Source: CAINVV01 sp031432175 (GTDB taxonomy: Bacteria > Bacteroidota > Bacteroidia > Bacteroidales > Prolixibacteraceae). From it: DNA of 64,000 nt. The notes below the pieces were generated by a model that ran no database searches, was not told the DNA's origin, and saw nothing but the letters and a program-made list of their open reading frames with translations. Below are positions 8,717-17,254 of this stretch, one piece after another. Position 1 is the stretch's first letter, and each line of letters starts with the position of its first letter. A program made the translations under genes and the position numbers. The stretch covers positions 6,278-70,277 of the forward strand of contig CAYHQN010000006.1 in assembly GCA_964358545.1 (NCBI GenBank), given 5' to 3'.

Positions 8717-9394
8717 CTAATTTAATACCGCAGATTTCCTAATGTAATCTTCGTCGTGCTGGTAAATAAACAGACAAGTGCCCTCTTTAATGGTCTCGGC
8801 CACAGGTTTGATGAGATTTGGAGGGAGGGACGGGCATCCCAAGCTCCTGCCCAGCCGGCCTGTTTTCTGAATAAATGCCTCTGTGGCATAGTCGGCACCA
8901 TGGATGATAATCTCACGCTGCAATGCCTTGTCGTTAAATCCTTTTTCAATACCTTGAAGGACAAGCGACACTCCTACTTTGGATCCAATGGCCATGTGCC
9001 CTGTGATGTAAAAGCCCAAACTACTCTTGAAAGTCCCTGATTCGTTGGAGAAATTCTTTGCATACTCCTCGCCGGTGTTTCTACCATGGGCGACATAAGT
9101 TTGGTACAGCAGCGTTTTTTTGACCAGATCGATTACGTACATGCGCTTTTTTGTGCTCGATTGAGAGAAATCTATGATGGTCAGGATCGATGAATTCAGT
9201 AATTTTCCCTCTTCCTTCAATTTTTCGAAGCCTCTGACAGCAAGTTGGAATGCCTCATTTGACAATCCATATACTGACAAATTCAAAACAGAATAGATGT
9301 TCAATTTTTCTTCCATGTCTGAAAAATTGACTGAACCTGCTTTGTTCAGCATTGGTAACAACACCAAAAGAAGTATTAAAAAACGTTTTATCAT
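8717..9394 (-). CDS. Murein L,D-transpeptidase catalytic-domain family protein (YkuD_2-like)
   Basis: A 225-residue exported protein with an N-terminal signal peptide (residues 1-20). The C-terminal half carries the L,D-transpeptidase-type active-site arrangement: His165 in IIIHGADYA and Cys187 in GRSLGCPSLP. The His/Ser-x-Gly-Cys spacing is that of the YkuD superfamily; the overall layout (KKRMYVIDL, then VAHGRNTG) resembles the YkuD_2 subgroup common in Bacteroidota. Expected role: peptidoglycan cross-linking or remodelling in the periplasm, although members of this subgroup are poorly characterised. It is divergent from an NlpC/P60 hydrolase at 9534, so two wall-active enzymes share the same control region. 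A perfect palindrome follows the gene. Confidence 0.85.
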   Translation of the reverse strand: MIKRFLILLLVLLPMLNKAGSVNFSDMEEKLNIYSVLNLSVYGLSNEAFQLAVRGFEKLKEEGKLLNSSILTIIDFSQSSTKKRMYVIDLVKKTLLYQTYVAHGRNTGEEYAKNFSNESGTFKSSLGFYITGHMAIGSKVGVSLVLQGIEKGFNDKALQREIIIHGADYATEAFIQKTGRLGRSLGCPSLPPNLIKPVAETIKEGTCLFIYQHDEDYIRKSAVLN

Positions 9395-9443
9395 CTTGCT
9401 AAGTTAGAATTTTTATTCGGGATGTTTGGTTTTAATTGGAATT

Positions 9444-9474
9444 TTTGCAAAATCTGTTTGGTTGATTACTTTTG
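9444..9474 (+). promoter_or_regulatory. Bacteroidota-type promoter for the NlpC/P60-MutS unit
   Basis: TTTG at 9444-9447, a 19-nt spacer and TACTTTTG at 9467-9474 match the TTTG-N19-TAnnTTTG consensus exactly. The predicted start is about 50 nt before the ATG at 9534. Confidence 0.65.
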
Positions 9475-9533
9475 ATCTCAACAATCAGACAAGCCCGGAT
9501 CGGTAAGTACTGATCAGTAAAAAAAAGTTTGAA

Positions 9534-10049
9534 ATGCAAAAACCAATATCCATCCTTGCCCTGCTTGTGCTGATGATGATTTCGCTTTCAGGTTTGGGCA
9601 GGGTGCCACACAAAGCAGTTGACAATCGGTTTCCTCAGAAAGTTTCTGTCGACAGGGAAGAGCTTATCTCATATGCAAGGAGTTTCCTGGGTTCTCCTTA
9701 TCACTACGCAAGTGCCAGCCCTAAAAAGGGTTTCGATTGTTCAGGTTTTGTCAATTTTGTGTTTAGGCATTTTAAGATTGCTTTGCCCCGGAGTTCCAAC
9801 GAGTTTAAATCAATTGGTACAGATTTGAAACCTGAGGAGTTTAAAGTAGGAGATATAGTTGTTTTTTATGGCTTCAAAAACAAAACAAAGATTGGACATG
9901 TCGGTATTATTTGTGAGGCCAGGGGCATGCAGTCGAAATTTATACACGCCTCCTCCGGCGTAGTAAGAGGAGTCATTGTCAGTGATTTGGGATCCGGAAT
10001 GTACACCCGTCGTTTTTTCAGGTGCATTGACGTGATAGGCAGAAAATAA
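9534..10049 (+). CDS. NlpC/P60 family peptidoglycan endopeptidase
   Basis: A 171-residue cysteine peptidase predicted to cut peptide stems of peptidoglycan (gamma-D-Glu to diamino-acid bonds in characterised relatives). Residues 1-22 are a signal peptide. The C40 catalytic triad is visible: Cys69 in FDCSGFV, His122 in GHVGI and a third polar residue, His138, in FIHAS. There is no SH3 or LysM domain, so this is a minimal single-domain enzyme. It is divergent from the L,D-transpeptidase-like gene and 70 nt upstream of a membrane MutS homologue on the same strand; co-transcription from the promoter at 9444 is plausible. Confidence 0.93.
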   Translation: MQKPISILALLVLMMISLSGLGRVPHKAVDNRFPQKVSVDREELISYARSFLGSPYHYASASPKKGFDCSGFVNFVFRHFKIALPRSSNEFKSIGTDLKPEEFKVGDIVVFYGFKNKTKIGHVGIICEARGMQSKFIHASSGVVRGVIVSDLGSGMYTRRFFRCIDVIGRK

Positions 10050-10119
10050 ACCGAGGTATATATTGATGGTAGAAAGATAGCCAACCGAAGTAGTACGAAC
10101 CTAACCAATAAAAATCGAA

Positions 10120-11922
10120 ATGAGCAAACAGGAACTCCACGAAAAATATCTTGAATTGGCTGAGCGTTATCAGGTAGAATTTCTCAGGGAGGAAAAGATT
10201 TTATTCCTGATATCCATGCTGAGGCTCATTGTTTTCGTAGGAGGCATTGGGTTAGCCAGCTACGGTTTTACCAAAAGCGCCTTCGCGGGAGCCTCCGTTT
10301 TATTGATTTTCATTTCACTCTTTCTTGTGCTGGTTTTGCGCTATTCACGTCATGACCGGAAAAAGAATTTGCTCGAAAATCTGGTTAATATCAACAGGAA
10401 TGAGGTAAAAGCCCTGTCGTTTGATGTAGTGCCATTTCAGGACGGTAGTCAATGGATAGATAGCAGTCATGACTTCTCCAATGATCTGGATCTCTTCGGT
10501 ACAGGATCCGTTTTTCAATACCTGAACAGGACAGTTTCAGGATACGGGAATAAAATTCTCGCGATCTGGTTGTCAGATCCTTTCAGTTTATCAGCAAAAA
10601 TGAAGGAGAGGCAGGAGGCTATCCGTGAACTATCCTCCAAACTGACCTGGCGTCAGGAGTTTATTGCAAAAGGTATGGGGCACTCTTTTGAGGAAAAAGA
10701 TGTTGCAGGATTATTAGCATGGTTGAATGATAAACAGAAATTTTTCAAATCGGGTTTTGGGAAATTTATCATCTTTCTGCTACCGTCGTTGGCTATCTTA
10801 AGCCTTGTACTTTTAATAGCAGGGGTAATTCATTATTCAGTTTTCACCTCCTTGTTCCTGTTGAACCTTATTCTGATTGCATGGCATCTTCGAAGTATTG
10901 GAAAGATACACATGAATCTTTCCAGAATTAATATATTTCTTTCATCGCTTGGCAGCCTGTTGGCAACCTTTGAGAAGGAACCCTTTCAGTCTCTTGTTTT
11001 GCAGAGGATTCAATCGGACATCTCAGGAACTTCAAATCCGGCTGTATTTCAGTTAAAAAAGCTTAGTCGCATATTGCAGGCTTTTGACAACAGGATCAAC
11101 CTGATGGTAGGACTTATTCTTAACGGTTTGTTGCTTTGGGATTTCCATTGCATTTACAAACTTGAAAAGTGGAAAGAAAAGTCGAAAGATCATCTTCCCA
11201 AGTGGCTCAATGATCTTGGTGAGATTGATGCATTCATCTCATTGGCAAACTATGCGTACAACAATCCTGATTTTATTTTTCCGGTGGTATCTTCCGATAA
11301 AAGCATCCTAAAAGCCAAGAATCTCGGTCATCCTTTAATCCATGAAGATAACAGGATTTGTAACGATTTTAACTTACCAGGAAGCGGCCATATCTGCATT
11401 ATTACCGGGGCAAATATGGCAGGTAAAAGCACGTTTCTCAGAACAGTAGCGGTTAATTATATTCTGGGAATGGCAGGAACTCCTGTCTGTGCTTCTGAAA
11501 TGCAATTTACGCCTCTGAAGCTTTTTACCAGCATGAGAACTACCGATTCACTGGATCACAATGAATCCTATTTTTATGCAGAGCTAAAACGACTAAGAAT
11601 CCTGAAAGAGAGATTGGAAGAAGGGGTAAATACCCTCTTCATTCTGGATGAAATATTGAAAGGTACCAATTCAAATGATAAAAGCACCGGATCAAAATTG
11701 TTTCTGAAAAAGATCATCGGGCTCGGAGGGAACGGACTGATTGCCACACACGATACCTCCCTGGGTGAGATGGAAGAAGAATTCCCTGAATTGATTGCCA
11801 ATAATTGTTTTGAGATTGAAATTGAAGGAGAGCGGATCATCTTCGACTATAAACTTCAGAATGGAATAACACAGAAAATGAATGCCTCCTTGCTATTGAG
11901 GCAGATGGGTTTAACTGAATAA
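10120..11922 (+). CDS. Membrane-anchored MutS-family ATPase
   Basis: A 600-residue MutS homologue. The C-terminal ATPase is complete: Walker A GANMAGKS (430-437, Lys436), a central SMRTTDSLDHNES segment, Walker B FILDE (507-511) and the distal ATHD motif. The mismatch-recognition and connector domains of canonical MutS are missing. Instead there are two hydrophobic pairs, at about 29-74 and 215-263, that look like transmembrane segments, with a lever/clamp-like helical region between the second pair and the ATPase. It is much shorter than housekeeping MutS (about 850 residues) and is unlikely to do ordinary mismatch repair. Homologues with this layout occur in Bacteroidota; their function is unknown to me. 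It lies just behind NlpC/P60, so a link to the envelope or to chromosome-membrane contacts is possible but is only inference. Confidence 0.85.
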   Translation: MSKQELHEKYLELAERYQVEFLREEKILFLISMLRLIVFVGGIGLASYGFTKSAFAGASVLLIFISLFLVLVLRYSRHDRKKNLLENLVNINRNEVKALSFDVVPFQDGSQWIDSSHDFSNDLDLFGTGSVFQYLNRTVSGYGNKILAIWLSDPFSLSAKMKERQEAIRELSSKLTWRQEFIAKGMGHSFEEKDVAGLLAWLNDKQKFFKSGFGKFIIFLLPSLAILSLVLLIAGVIHYSVFTSLFLLNLILIAWHLRSIGKIHMNLSRINIFLSSLGSLLATFEKEPFQSLVLQRIQSDISGTSNPAVFQLKKLSRILQAFDNRINLMVGLILNGLLLWDFHCIYKLEKWKEKSKDHLPKWLNDLGEIDAFISLANYAYNNPDFIFPVVSSDKSILKAKNLGHPLIHEDNRICNDFNLPGSGHICIITGANMAGKSTFLRTVAVNYILGMAGTPVCASEMQFTPLKLFTSMRTTDSLDHNESYFYAELKRLRILKERLEEGVNTLFILDEILKGTNSNDKSTGSKLFLKKIIGLGGNGLIATHDTSLGEMEEEFPELIANNCFEIEIEGERIIFDYKLQNGITQKMNASLLLRQMGLTE

Positions 11923-11949
11923 CAAGACTGTATGAAATTGATATCTCTG

Positions 11950-14007
11950 TCAGATGTTGAATGTAACAGACAGGATGGCTGATCTGCCATATCCATTTAC
12001 CCCAGAGCCGTGAAACCTGTAATCTTTGTTGAATAGGTTCTGGAGACCCAGGTCTAATTTAATGAACCGCATTGCATAGCTGGTATTGATATTAAAAATA
12101 TTCCACCCAGGAGTGCCGCCAGGGGGAATCCTGTTATCATCTTTATCCCCCGCAGCCAAGCGATCTTGTTTCCCCGCAGCCTGCCACTCAAGGTTAATCC
12201 ACCAATCTTTGAGCTTATACTCCACTGACAGACGGACGAAAAGTGGCGGAATACGTCTTACTGGTTCGTTTTTTGTCATATTCTGGCCATAAGTGTATGT
12301 CATGCTGCCACTAACCAGCCACGACTTACTTAGCTCGATATCCCACGCCGTTTCGGCACCCTGGATAAAAGCGCGTTCAACATTCTCTTTCTGATACACC
12401 GGATAACCCTCAATGCTATCACCAACAATTTTGTTGCGCACAATTAAGTTATATAACTCGTTGCGGTATAGGTATATTTCTCCCCTGAATTTCCGATCCT
12501 GAAATTTATACCCGATCTGATACTGAAATGAATGCTCGGGCTTGAGGTCAAAGTTTGGCGTTTCGTACCTGAAATCAACAATCCCTAATGTACCAAGATC
12601 ATCAATATTTGGCGCCCTGAAACCTGTATTGATCGAAACAAACAGATTGGATGTTTCATTCAATTTTCTTAGTATACCTAAATTACCTACCAGTGCTGAA
12701 GGAGTTAGTTTTGTTATACCCAGGGTCTCATCCGCTACTTTATTTATAAATATATTATACCTTGCCCCGGCTGTGATGTTCCACTTCTGCAGACCAAATG
12801 TGTGCAGACTAAATGCAGCAAAACTGGTCATCGTGGCCCCATCCGGATATAATCCACGTTTTGAAACGGCTCCATCTGTCAAAATATCTCTGTCGTTGCG
12901 GATGCTGCTAACCAGATCGTTGTATACTTCGATCCCATTGTTCGCCGACCAGCCATTCCTGTCAGATGTTAATACTTCCGCCGAAAAGGCGAACGAACGC
13001 ACTTTATCATTCTCGGTGCGTAAGACAGAAGAGCCATTCTTGCGAAGCTTTCTGCCTTCCTCGTTTTGCTGGTAAGAAGCAGTAACTACTGCAGATCTTA
13101 CTAAACCGGTATTGAGCGTTTGATTAAGCCTTAGATAGGCCAGATCCCGTTTTTGGGGATCCATTTCATTAACAGCATAATTTTCAAGGGCCATTTTATG
13201 AAAAACCGGCACATGGCTTTGATGTATACGCTGGTATGCCATGGTGAGGCTGGATGATCGCGATAGTGATATCTTCCCTTTCAGATCGAAATCAAGTTCC
13301 CTGTAGCCGGTAGGGGTTTGTCTGCCTGTAGTATCCCCACCTACCAGGTCGCCAAAATTCCGCCAGGTAGTTCCGGCGCTGAAAGCAATTTTTTCATTGC
13401 TGTAATTTATATTGCCACGCAGACTTTGCTCCATACCTTGAGTTGCAAGCCTTGTAAGCAGCATGCTTTCCCATGTTGATTTTTCAGCATTCACTAGTTC
13501 ACAGCTGAATGTCTGTACCGTTCCGCCTATGGCATCAGAACCATATTGCACAGAACCGCCACCGCGCAGTACCTCTATTTTTTCGATGCCAAAGAGATCA
13601 ATGGTATTAAAATACTGATTGGGCCCATAACGCACCGTAGCATTACTGAGCCTGATGCCATCAACAAGCAAAAGGGTTTGGTTGCCGGTTAATCCCCGCA
13701 GGAAAGGAGATCCACCACCATGATTGGTCTTCTGTACAAATACACCGGGTGTCAGCAGAAGTGCTTCAGGAGCCGTACGTAATTGAAACTTCTGCATCGT
13801 TTTGTCATCGATTACCCTGATTGCTTCGGGGGTTTGTAACTGGGGTGACCCATATCTGTTGGCTGTGACCACTACCTCTGTAAGCGTCTGGGATGCCAGC
13901 GAATCCAGGTTTGAATTGTAGGCAATTTTCTGGGCAAACACCAATCCGGTGAAAGAAGACAAGAACAGTGAACAGAAAATTTTAATAGAAATATTTATCT
14001 TTTCCAT
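11950..14007 (-). CDS. TonB-dependent outer-membrane receptor
   Basis: A 685-residue receptor for active uptake across the outer membrane. Residues 1-25 are a signal peptide (ends VFAQ). The plug domain follows (about 45-150; LTEVVVTANRYG near its start, LLLVDGIRLSNATVRYG inside it), then a beta-barrel with alternating polar and aromatic strands and the typical C-terminal NLFNKDYRFHGSG and final aromatic strand. The N-terminal carboxypeptidase-regulatory domain of SusC proteins is absent, so it looks more like an iron-complex or cofactor receptor than a polysaccharide porin. There is no adjacent SusD. It is convergent with the MutS homologue and 23 nt downstream of a short orphan gene. Energy would come from the TonB/ExbBD system encoded at 48.4-51.4 kb or a paralogue. 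The ligand is unknown. Confidence 0.92.
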   Translation of the reverse strand: MEKINISIKIFCSLFLSSFTGLVFAQKIAYNSNLDSLASQTLTEVVVTANRYGSPQLQTPEAIRVIDDKTMQKFQLRTAPEALLLTPGVFVQKTNHGGGSPFLRGLTGNQTLLLVDGIRLSNATVRYGPNQYFNTIDLFGIEKIEVLRGGGSVQYGSDAIGGTVQTFSCELVNAEKSTWESMLLTRLATQGMEQSLRGNINYSNEKIAFSAGTTWRNFGDLVGGDTTGRQTPTGYRELDFDLKGKISLSRSSSLTMAYQRIHQSHVPVFHKMALENYAVNEMDPQKRDLAYLRLNQTLNTGLVRSAVVTASYQQNEEGRKLRKNGSSVLRTENDKVRSFAFSAEVLTSDRNGWSANNGIEVYNDLVSSIRNDRDILTDGAVSKRGLYPDGATMTSFAAFSLHTFGLQKWNITAGARYNIFINKVADETLGITKLTPSALVGNLGILRKLNETSNLFVSINTGFRAPNIDDLGTLGIVDFRYETPNFDLKPEHSFQYQIGYKFQDRKFRGEIYLYRNELYNLIVRNKIVGDSIEGYPVYQKENVERAFIQGAETAWDIELSKSWLVSGSMTYTYGQNMTKNEPVRRIPPLFVRLSVEYKLKDWWINLEWQAAGKQDRLAAGDKDDNRIPPGGTPGWNIFNINTSYAMRFIKLDLGLQNLFNKDYRFHGSGVNGYGRSAILSVTFNI

Positions 14008-14030
14008 TTTATAAAAATCTGATCACAAAA

Positions 14031-14378
14031 CTAAAAAATGATCTTCATATACCGCGCCATCCAGTAAGGCCAGAGCCAGAAGACCGGTTCCCTTACCTGA
14101 TGTGGATCTCCGCTCACTGCCGCCCATGGATTTTTGTCCCAGCGCACGGTGGCTCTTTCACTGGCTGGTGGCAGCACTGTCACTTGTATCTCCTCAAGAA
14201 TGGGACTTCTGACGATCTGCACATCTTCGCGCAGGGTATGGTCGATGTGCCAGTCGACAAGATCGAGGGGTGCATCTCTCAGGAAATCCAGTGCCTGCTG
14301 AACGTTAACTTTTTTGCCTGTCGCCAGTGCATAAGCCAGGTTGTTGATCAGGTTTTCGCCCGACTCCTGGTTCTTCAT
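14031..14378 (-). CDS. Short hypothetical protein, possibly an orphan C-terminal fragment
   Basis: A 115-residue frame between GH127 (ends at 14414) and the TonB-dependent receptor. The sequence is well-formed and aromatic-rich, with the elements DAPLDLVDWHIDHT, RATVRWDKNPWAA and FWLWPYWMARYMK. It has no signal peptide, which is odd because both neighbours are exported. The tryptophan-rich ending looks like the C-terminal part of a larger enzyme rather than an independent small protein, so it may be a surviving fragment of a deleted gene. I do not recognise the family with confidence. It is probably co-transcribed with GH127, 35 nt upstream. Confidence 0.6.
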   Translation of the reverse strand: MKNQESGENLINNLAYALATGKKVNVQQALDFLRDAPLDLVDWHIDHTLREDVQIVRSPILEEIQVTVLPPASERATVRWDKNPWAAVSGDPHQVREPVFWLWPYWMARYMKIIF

Positions 14379-14413
14379 CTTGATATTATTGATAAAGATG
14401 GTTTCTGAAGAGG

Positions 14414-16258
14414 TTATCTCTTTTCAAAATTGAACCACAGCTGAACATTGGCCGGATGCCCATAGGTAACTTCCGACATGGGCCGAAGCGTCACATTCCC
14501 GGGAGTGTAATAACCCTCGTGTTTGTAGGGAAGGATCACATAGCCCTCTGCCAGATTGGAAATCGGATTCATTTTTTGAGCGGCAGGGGAAATTTCAATA
14601 CCTTTTGGGGATAGATAGATCACATTTCTTCCGGAGGGTTCAGCCAGAAATGAGGAGTTTGTTCCTTCATCAGCACTCAAAAGGTACGGACCATATTGCA
14701 AGGCGGCTTTTTTGAGTGAGGCTGGCATCTCATCCAGCGAATAGCTTTGCCTGTTGGGAGTAGTCAGCTTAACCTGATAATCCAGTCCGATTTTAAGTTG
14801 GTCCCCGGTTTTCCATACACGGTCGATGACCAGGTAACTATTTTCATTTTTGCCGATGATTGTCTTTCCATTGAGTGAGAAGGTGACATTTTTGGTCCAG
14901 GAAGGAATCCTAAAGGCTAGCGCTGTTGCACTATTTTTAGAAGTGTCGATTTTTAATGTGAAAGAGGAAGAGTTGGCTGCATCTTTGGAAAGGGTAAAAG
15001 CCAGATCGCTATCTTTGTATTTTGCATGGGCATAGAGGTTAACCTTTTTGATGCGATTTTCAGCAGTAACGATGATTTTTTTTGCCTCCAGCATCGCCTG
15101 CAAACCGTGGTAATCGCAGCACCACCAGCATCGTCCGGCCGAGGTGGCCACCTCAAATCCGAAATTTTTGCTGATGGGGTGACTTCCGAAATCGCCCGAA
15201 TCAAACTGGTTGTACATCATTTCGTTGTAGAGGCAATATTCTGCCTCCTCGAGGTACTTTATTTTTCCCGTAGCTTTCCAAAGTTCTAGTCCCACCATGA
15301 TAAAATCGGCCTCAGAGCATCCTTCGTCCCTGGAACCAGGTTTGCCTCCTCCGGCATCAAAGAACTCAGGAACACCTCCGGAGATCAGAAAATCAGGGGC
15401 ATCCAACACCTGCTGGTATACCTTTTCTACATAATCAAGATGCTCTTTCGCTTTGGTGGCCTGGTACAACCGCATCACGCCGAGCAGGGTGTTTAAAAAG
15501 CCATGACTGTGCTGGTTCCCCAGGGATGGCAATAGCGGGTAGATGGAGCGCGCCGTTGCCAGGTAGTTTTTATCGGATGTTGCTTCATACAACTTTACCA
15601 TACCATCGGTGATTTGGGTAAAACAGATGTATCCCATGGCTCCCATGGTCTTGAACCTCTCGACAACCTCCTTTTGGGTGCAGCTTCTTGCCGTTTTGAG
15701 CATGAAGTTTCCCAGTTTGATGGCAGACTGAAGGACAGCAGGGTCTTTGCTAACGGCGTAATAGTCCATCAAACCGGTCAGAAGTCTGCCATTTCCCCAC
15801 AAGAGGGCCATGTGGAGACCTTCCAACTTCATCGGGTCGTCAAAATTAAGCTGATCGTTACCGAAACGTCCGTCTGGTTTTTGGGTCAGAATGATTTTGG
15901 TAGCCAGATCATGCAGGTTTACCGGATTTCCGGGTACCCGGATTCTGGAGAATGCGCTCAGGTAACGACCACACTGGTCGCCGCTGAACTCCGTGAACCG
16001 CCGGGCAAATTGCGGATCGAGCGTCACGCAGGCCAGGATAAAATCTTCCGTGAGCCTGGGATCGTCGCCAAAAGCGATCCTGTCGGTGATCATTTTGATA
16101 CGGGTTTCCAATTCGTCGTTGAATGGATTGGATTTAAGATTCTTTCCTTGGTTTTCTGAGGAAATTAATAACATTTTGTTTCCGGGGGATGCGGATTGAG
16201 ACCAGCCACAAAGCATCCCTCCCGACAACAGGAGTGCAAAGAAGAATTTTTTAAGCAT
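14414..16258 (-). CDS. GH127-type (DUF1680) beta-L-arabinofuranosidase-family protein
   Basis: A 614-residue exported protein with a signal peptide of about 20 residues (ends GWSQ). The family is recognised from an (alpha/alpha)6 barrel and the cysteine-glutamate zinc site of GH127: Glu312 and Cys314 in DEGCSEADF, and Cys380-Cys381 in GRCWWCCDYHG. The spacing matches the Glu/Cys/Cys-Cys arrangement of the Bifidobacterium enzyme HypBA1, where one Cys of the pair is the nucleophile, so Cys380 is the likely nucleophile here. The C-terminal region is a beta-sandwich. Likely action: removal of beta-L-arabinofuranose or a related sugar from plant-type glycans in the periplasm. GH127 members act on several sugars, so the substrate is uncertain. 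Downstream lie the short orphan gene and a TonB-dependent receptor. Confidence 0.88.
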   Translation of the reverse strand: MLKKFFFALLLSGGMLCGWSQSASPGNKMLLISSENQGKNLKSNPFNDELETRIKMITDRIAFGDDPRLTEDFILACVTLDPQFARRFTEFSGDQCGRYLSAFSRIRVPGNPVNLHDLATKIILTQKPDGRFGNDQLNFDDPMKLEGLHMALLWGNGRLLTGLMDYYAVSKDPAVLQSAIKLGNFMLKTARSCTQKEVVERFKTMGAMGYICFTQITDGMVKLYEATSDKNYLATARSIYPLLPSLGNQHSHGFLNTLLGVMRLYQATKAKEHLDYVEKVYQQVLDAPDFLISGGVPEFFDAGGGKPGSRDEGCSEADFIMVGLELWKATGKIKYLEEAEYCLYNEMMYNQFDSGDFGSHPISKNFGFEVATSAGRCWWCCDYHGLQAMLEAKKIIVTAENRIKKVNLYAHAKYKDSDLAFTLSKDAANSSSFTLKIDTSKNSATALAFRIPSWTKNVTFSLNGKTIIGKNENSYLVIDRVWKTGDQLKIGLDYQVKLTTPNRQSYSLDEMPASLKKAALQYGPYLLSADEGTNSSFLAEPSGRNVIYLSPKGIEISPAAQKMNPISNLAEGYVILPYKHEGYYTPGNVTLRPMSEVTYGHPANVQLWFNFEKR

Positions 16259-16271
16259 GTTGGAGGTATTT

Positions 16272-16304
16272 ACACCTTACAGGTTTTCAAAACCTGTAAG
16301 GTGT
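16272..16304. repeat. Perfect 33-bp palindrome (CACCTTACAGG type)
   Basis: Two perfect 16-nt arms (16272-16287 and 16289-16304; left arm starts ACACCTTACAGG) flank a single C. It begins 8 nt after the stop of the short-chain dehydrogenase and 13 nt before the GH127 start. No poly-T follows. It probably forms a hairpin at the 3' end of the upstream transcript and may be a REP-like element. Confidence 0.85.
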
Positions 16305-16312
16305 TAGCATTG

Positions 16313-17122
16313 TTATTTTATCCCGTAGTGATCGCGTAAGATTTTGCTGAAGAGCCTTCCAGGTAGGATATATTTTAGAACAACAGCGAGCTTTTGTTCC
16401 AATGAGGCAATGATATAACGATGGGAGGGATTCTTACATTCGACAATGCGAACTAGTTTTTTTGCCAGGATTTTGGGGTCCCAACCTTTGGATTCGTCAT
16501 TTTCGATGATAGAGAGTGTCTTGGTGAACTGGGCCTGGTATGGATCACCTTCCCCGGTAGGAGAGAGAAATCCCCTGCGATTGGCCGAATTACTGGTATG
16601 GAAATCGCCCGGATTGATTACTACTACCTTGATGTTGAATTGTTTGACCTCCATCCGAAGCGCTTCACTGAAACCCTCGATGGCAAATTTTCCGGCTGAG
16701 TAGATGCCCTGGTAGGGAAGTCCCATCAAACCGCCTATGGAGCCAAAGTTGATGATGGTGCCGCCACCCTGTTTGCGCATAAAGGGTAAAATTGATTGGG
16801 TTAGCTGAACGAGTCCCAGAAAATTGGTGTGCATCTGAAGCTGAATGGTCTCAAAGGGAAGTGTCTCGATGGGTCCGCCAGTATGCATTCCAGCATTGTT
16901 GATCAGAACATCGATTCGTCCTTCGTTTCGAAGCACGGTTTCGACGGCAGTTTTGATTGACTTGCCATCGGTAAGCTCCATCAGTAACTCTTTCACGAGC
17001 GGATCGGATCCACCGGCCTTACGAACCGTTCCATAAACAGTGTGTCCGGCTTTTGCCAGCAACGATGCCGTCTCTTTTCCGAAACCTGAGGAGATGCCTG
17101 TGATTAGAACTACTTTTTTCAT
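16313..17122 (-). CDS. Short-chain dehydrogenase/reductase
   Basis: A 269-residue classical SDR, cytoplasmic and NAD(P)-dependent. The Rossmann glycine motif TGISSGFG is at 8-15, NNAG at 75-78, and the catalytic Ser128, Tyr141 and Lys145 are in the right spacing (YSAGK). It lies 130 nt downstream of serine palmitoyltransferase on the same strand. The step after that enzyme in sphingolipid synthesis is reduction of 3-ketodihydrosphingosine by an SDR, so this gene is a candidate for that step, but position alone supports it and a general SDR role is equally possible. The gap between the two genes contains a heptamer-based inverted repeat that could separate them transcriptionally. Confidence 0.85.
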   Translation of the reverse strand: MKKVVLITGISSGFGKETASLLAKAGHTVYGTVRKAGGSDPLVKELLMELTDGKSIKTAVETVLRNEGRIDVLINNAGMHTGGPIETLPFETIQLQMHTNFLGLVQLTQSILPFMRKQGGGTIINFGSIGGLMGLPYQGIYSAGKFAIEGFSEALRMEVKQFNIKVVVINPGDFHTSNSANRRGFLSPTGEGDPYQAQFTKTLSIIENDESKGWDPKILAKKLVRIVECKNPSHRYIIASLEQKLAVVLKYILPGRLFSKILRDHYGIK

Positions 17123-17146
17123 AAGAAGTGCCCCCGGTGCTAAATT

Positions 17147-17254
17147 AATTTTGGATTTTCGATTTTGGAGTACGCTTAATCAGAATTTCTTCAACATTCC
17201 AAGAAAATAACAATGGCGGCGCAATCCAAAATCGAAAATCGAAAATCCAAAATT
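17147..17254. repeat. AT-rich inverted repeat built of TCGAAAA/TCCAAAA heptamers
   Basis: Left arm 17147-17168 and right arm 17226-17254 are inverted copies of a string of 7-bp units (TCCAAAA, TCGAAAA), with about 57 nt between them. The right arm carries one extra heptamer and overlaps the stop of the spt gene. A second locus with the same design occurs at 48217-48350. Confidence 0.75.
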
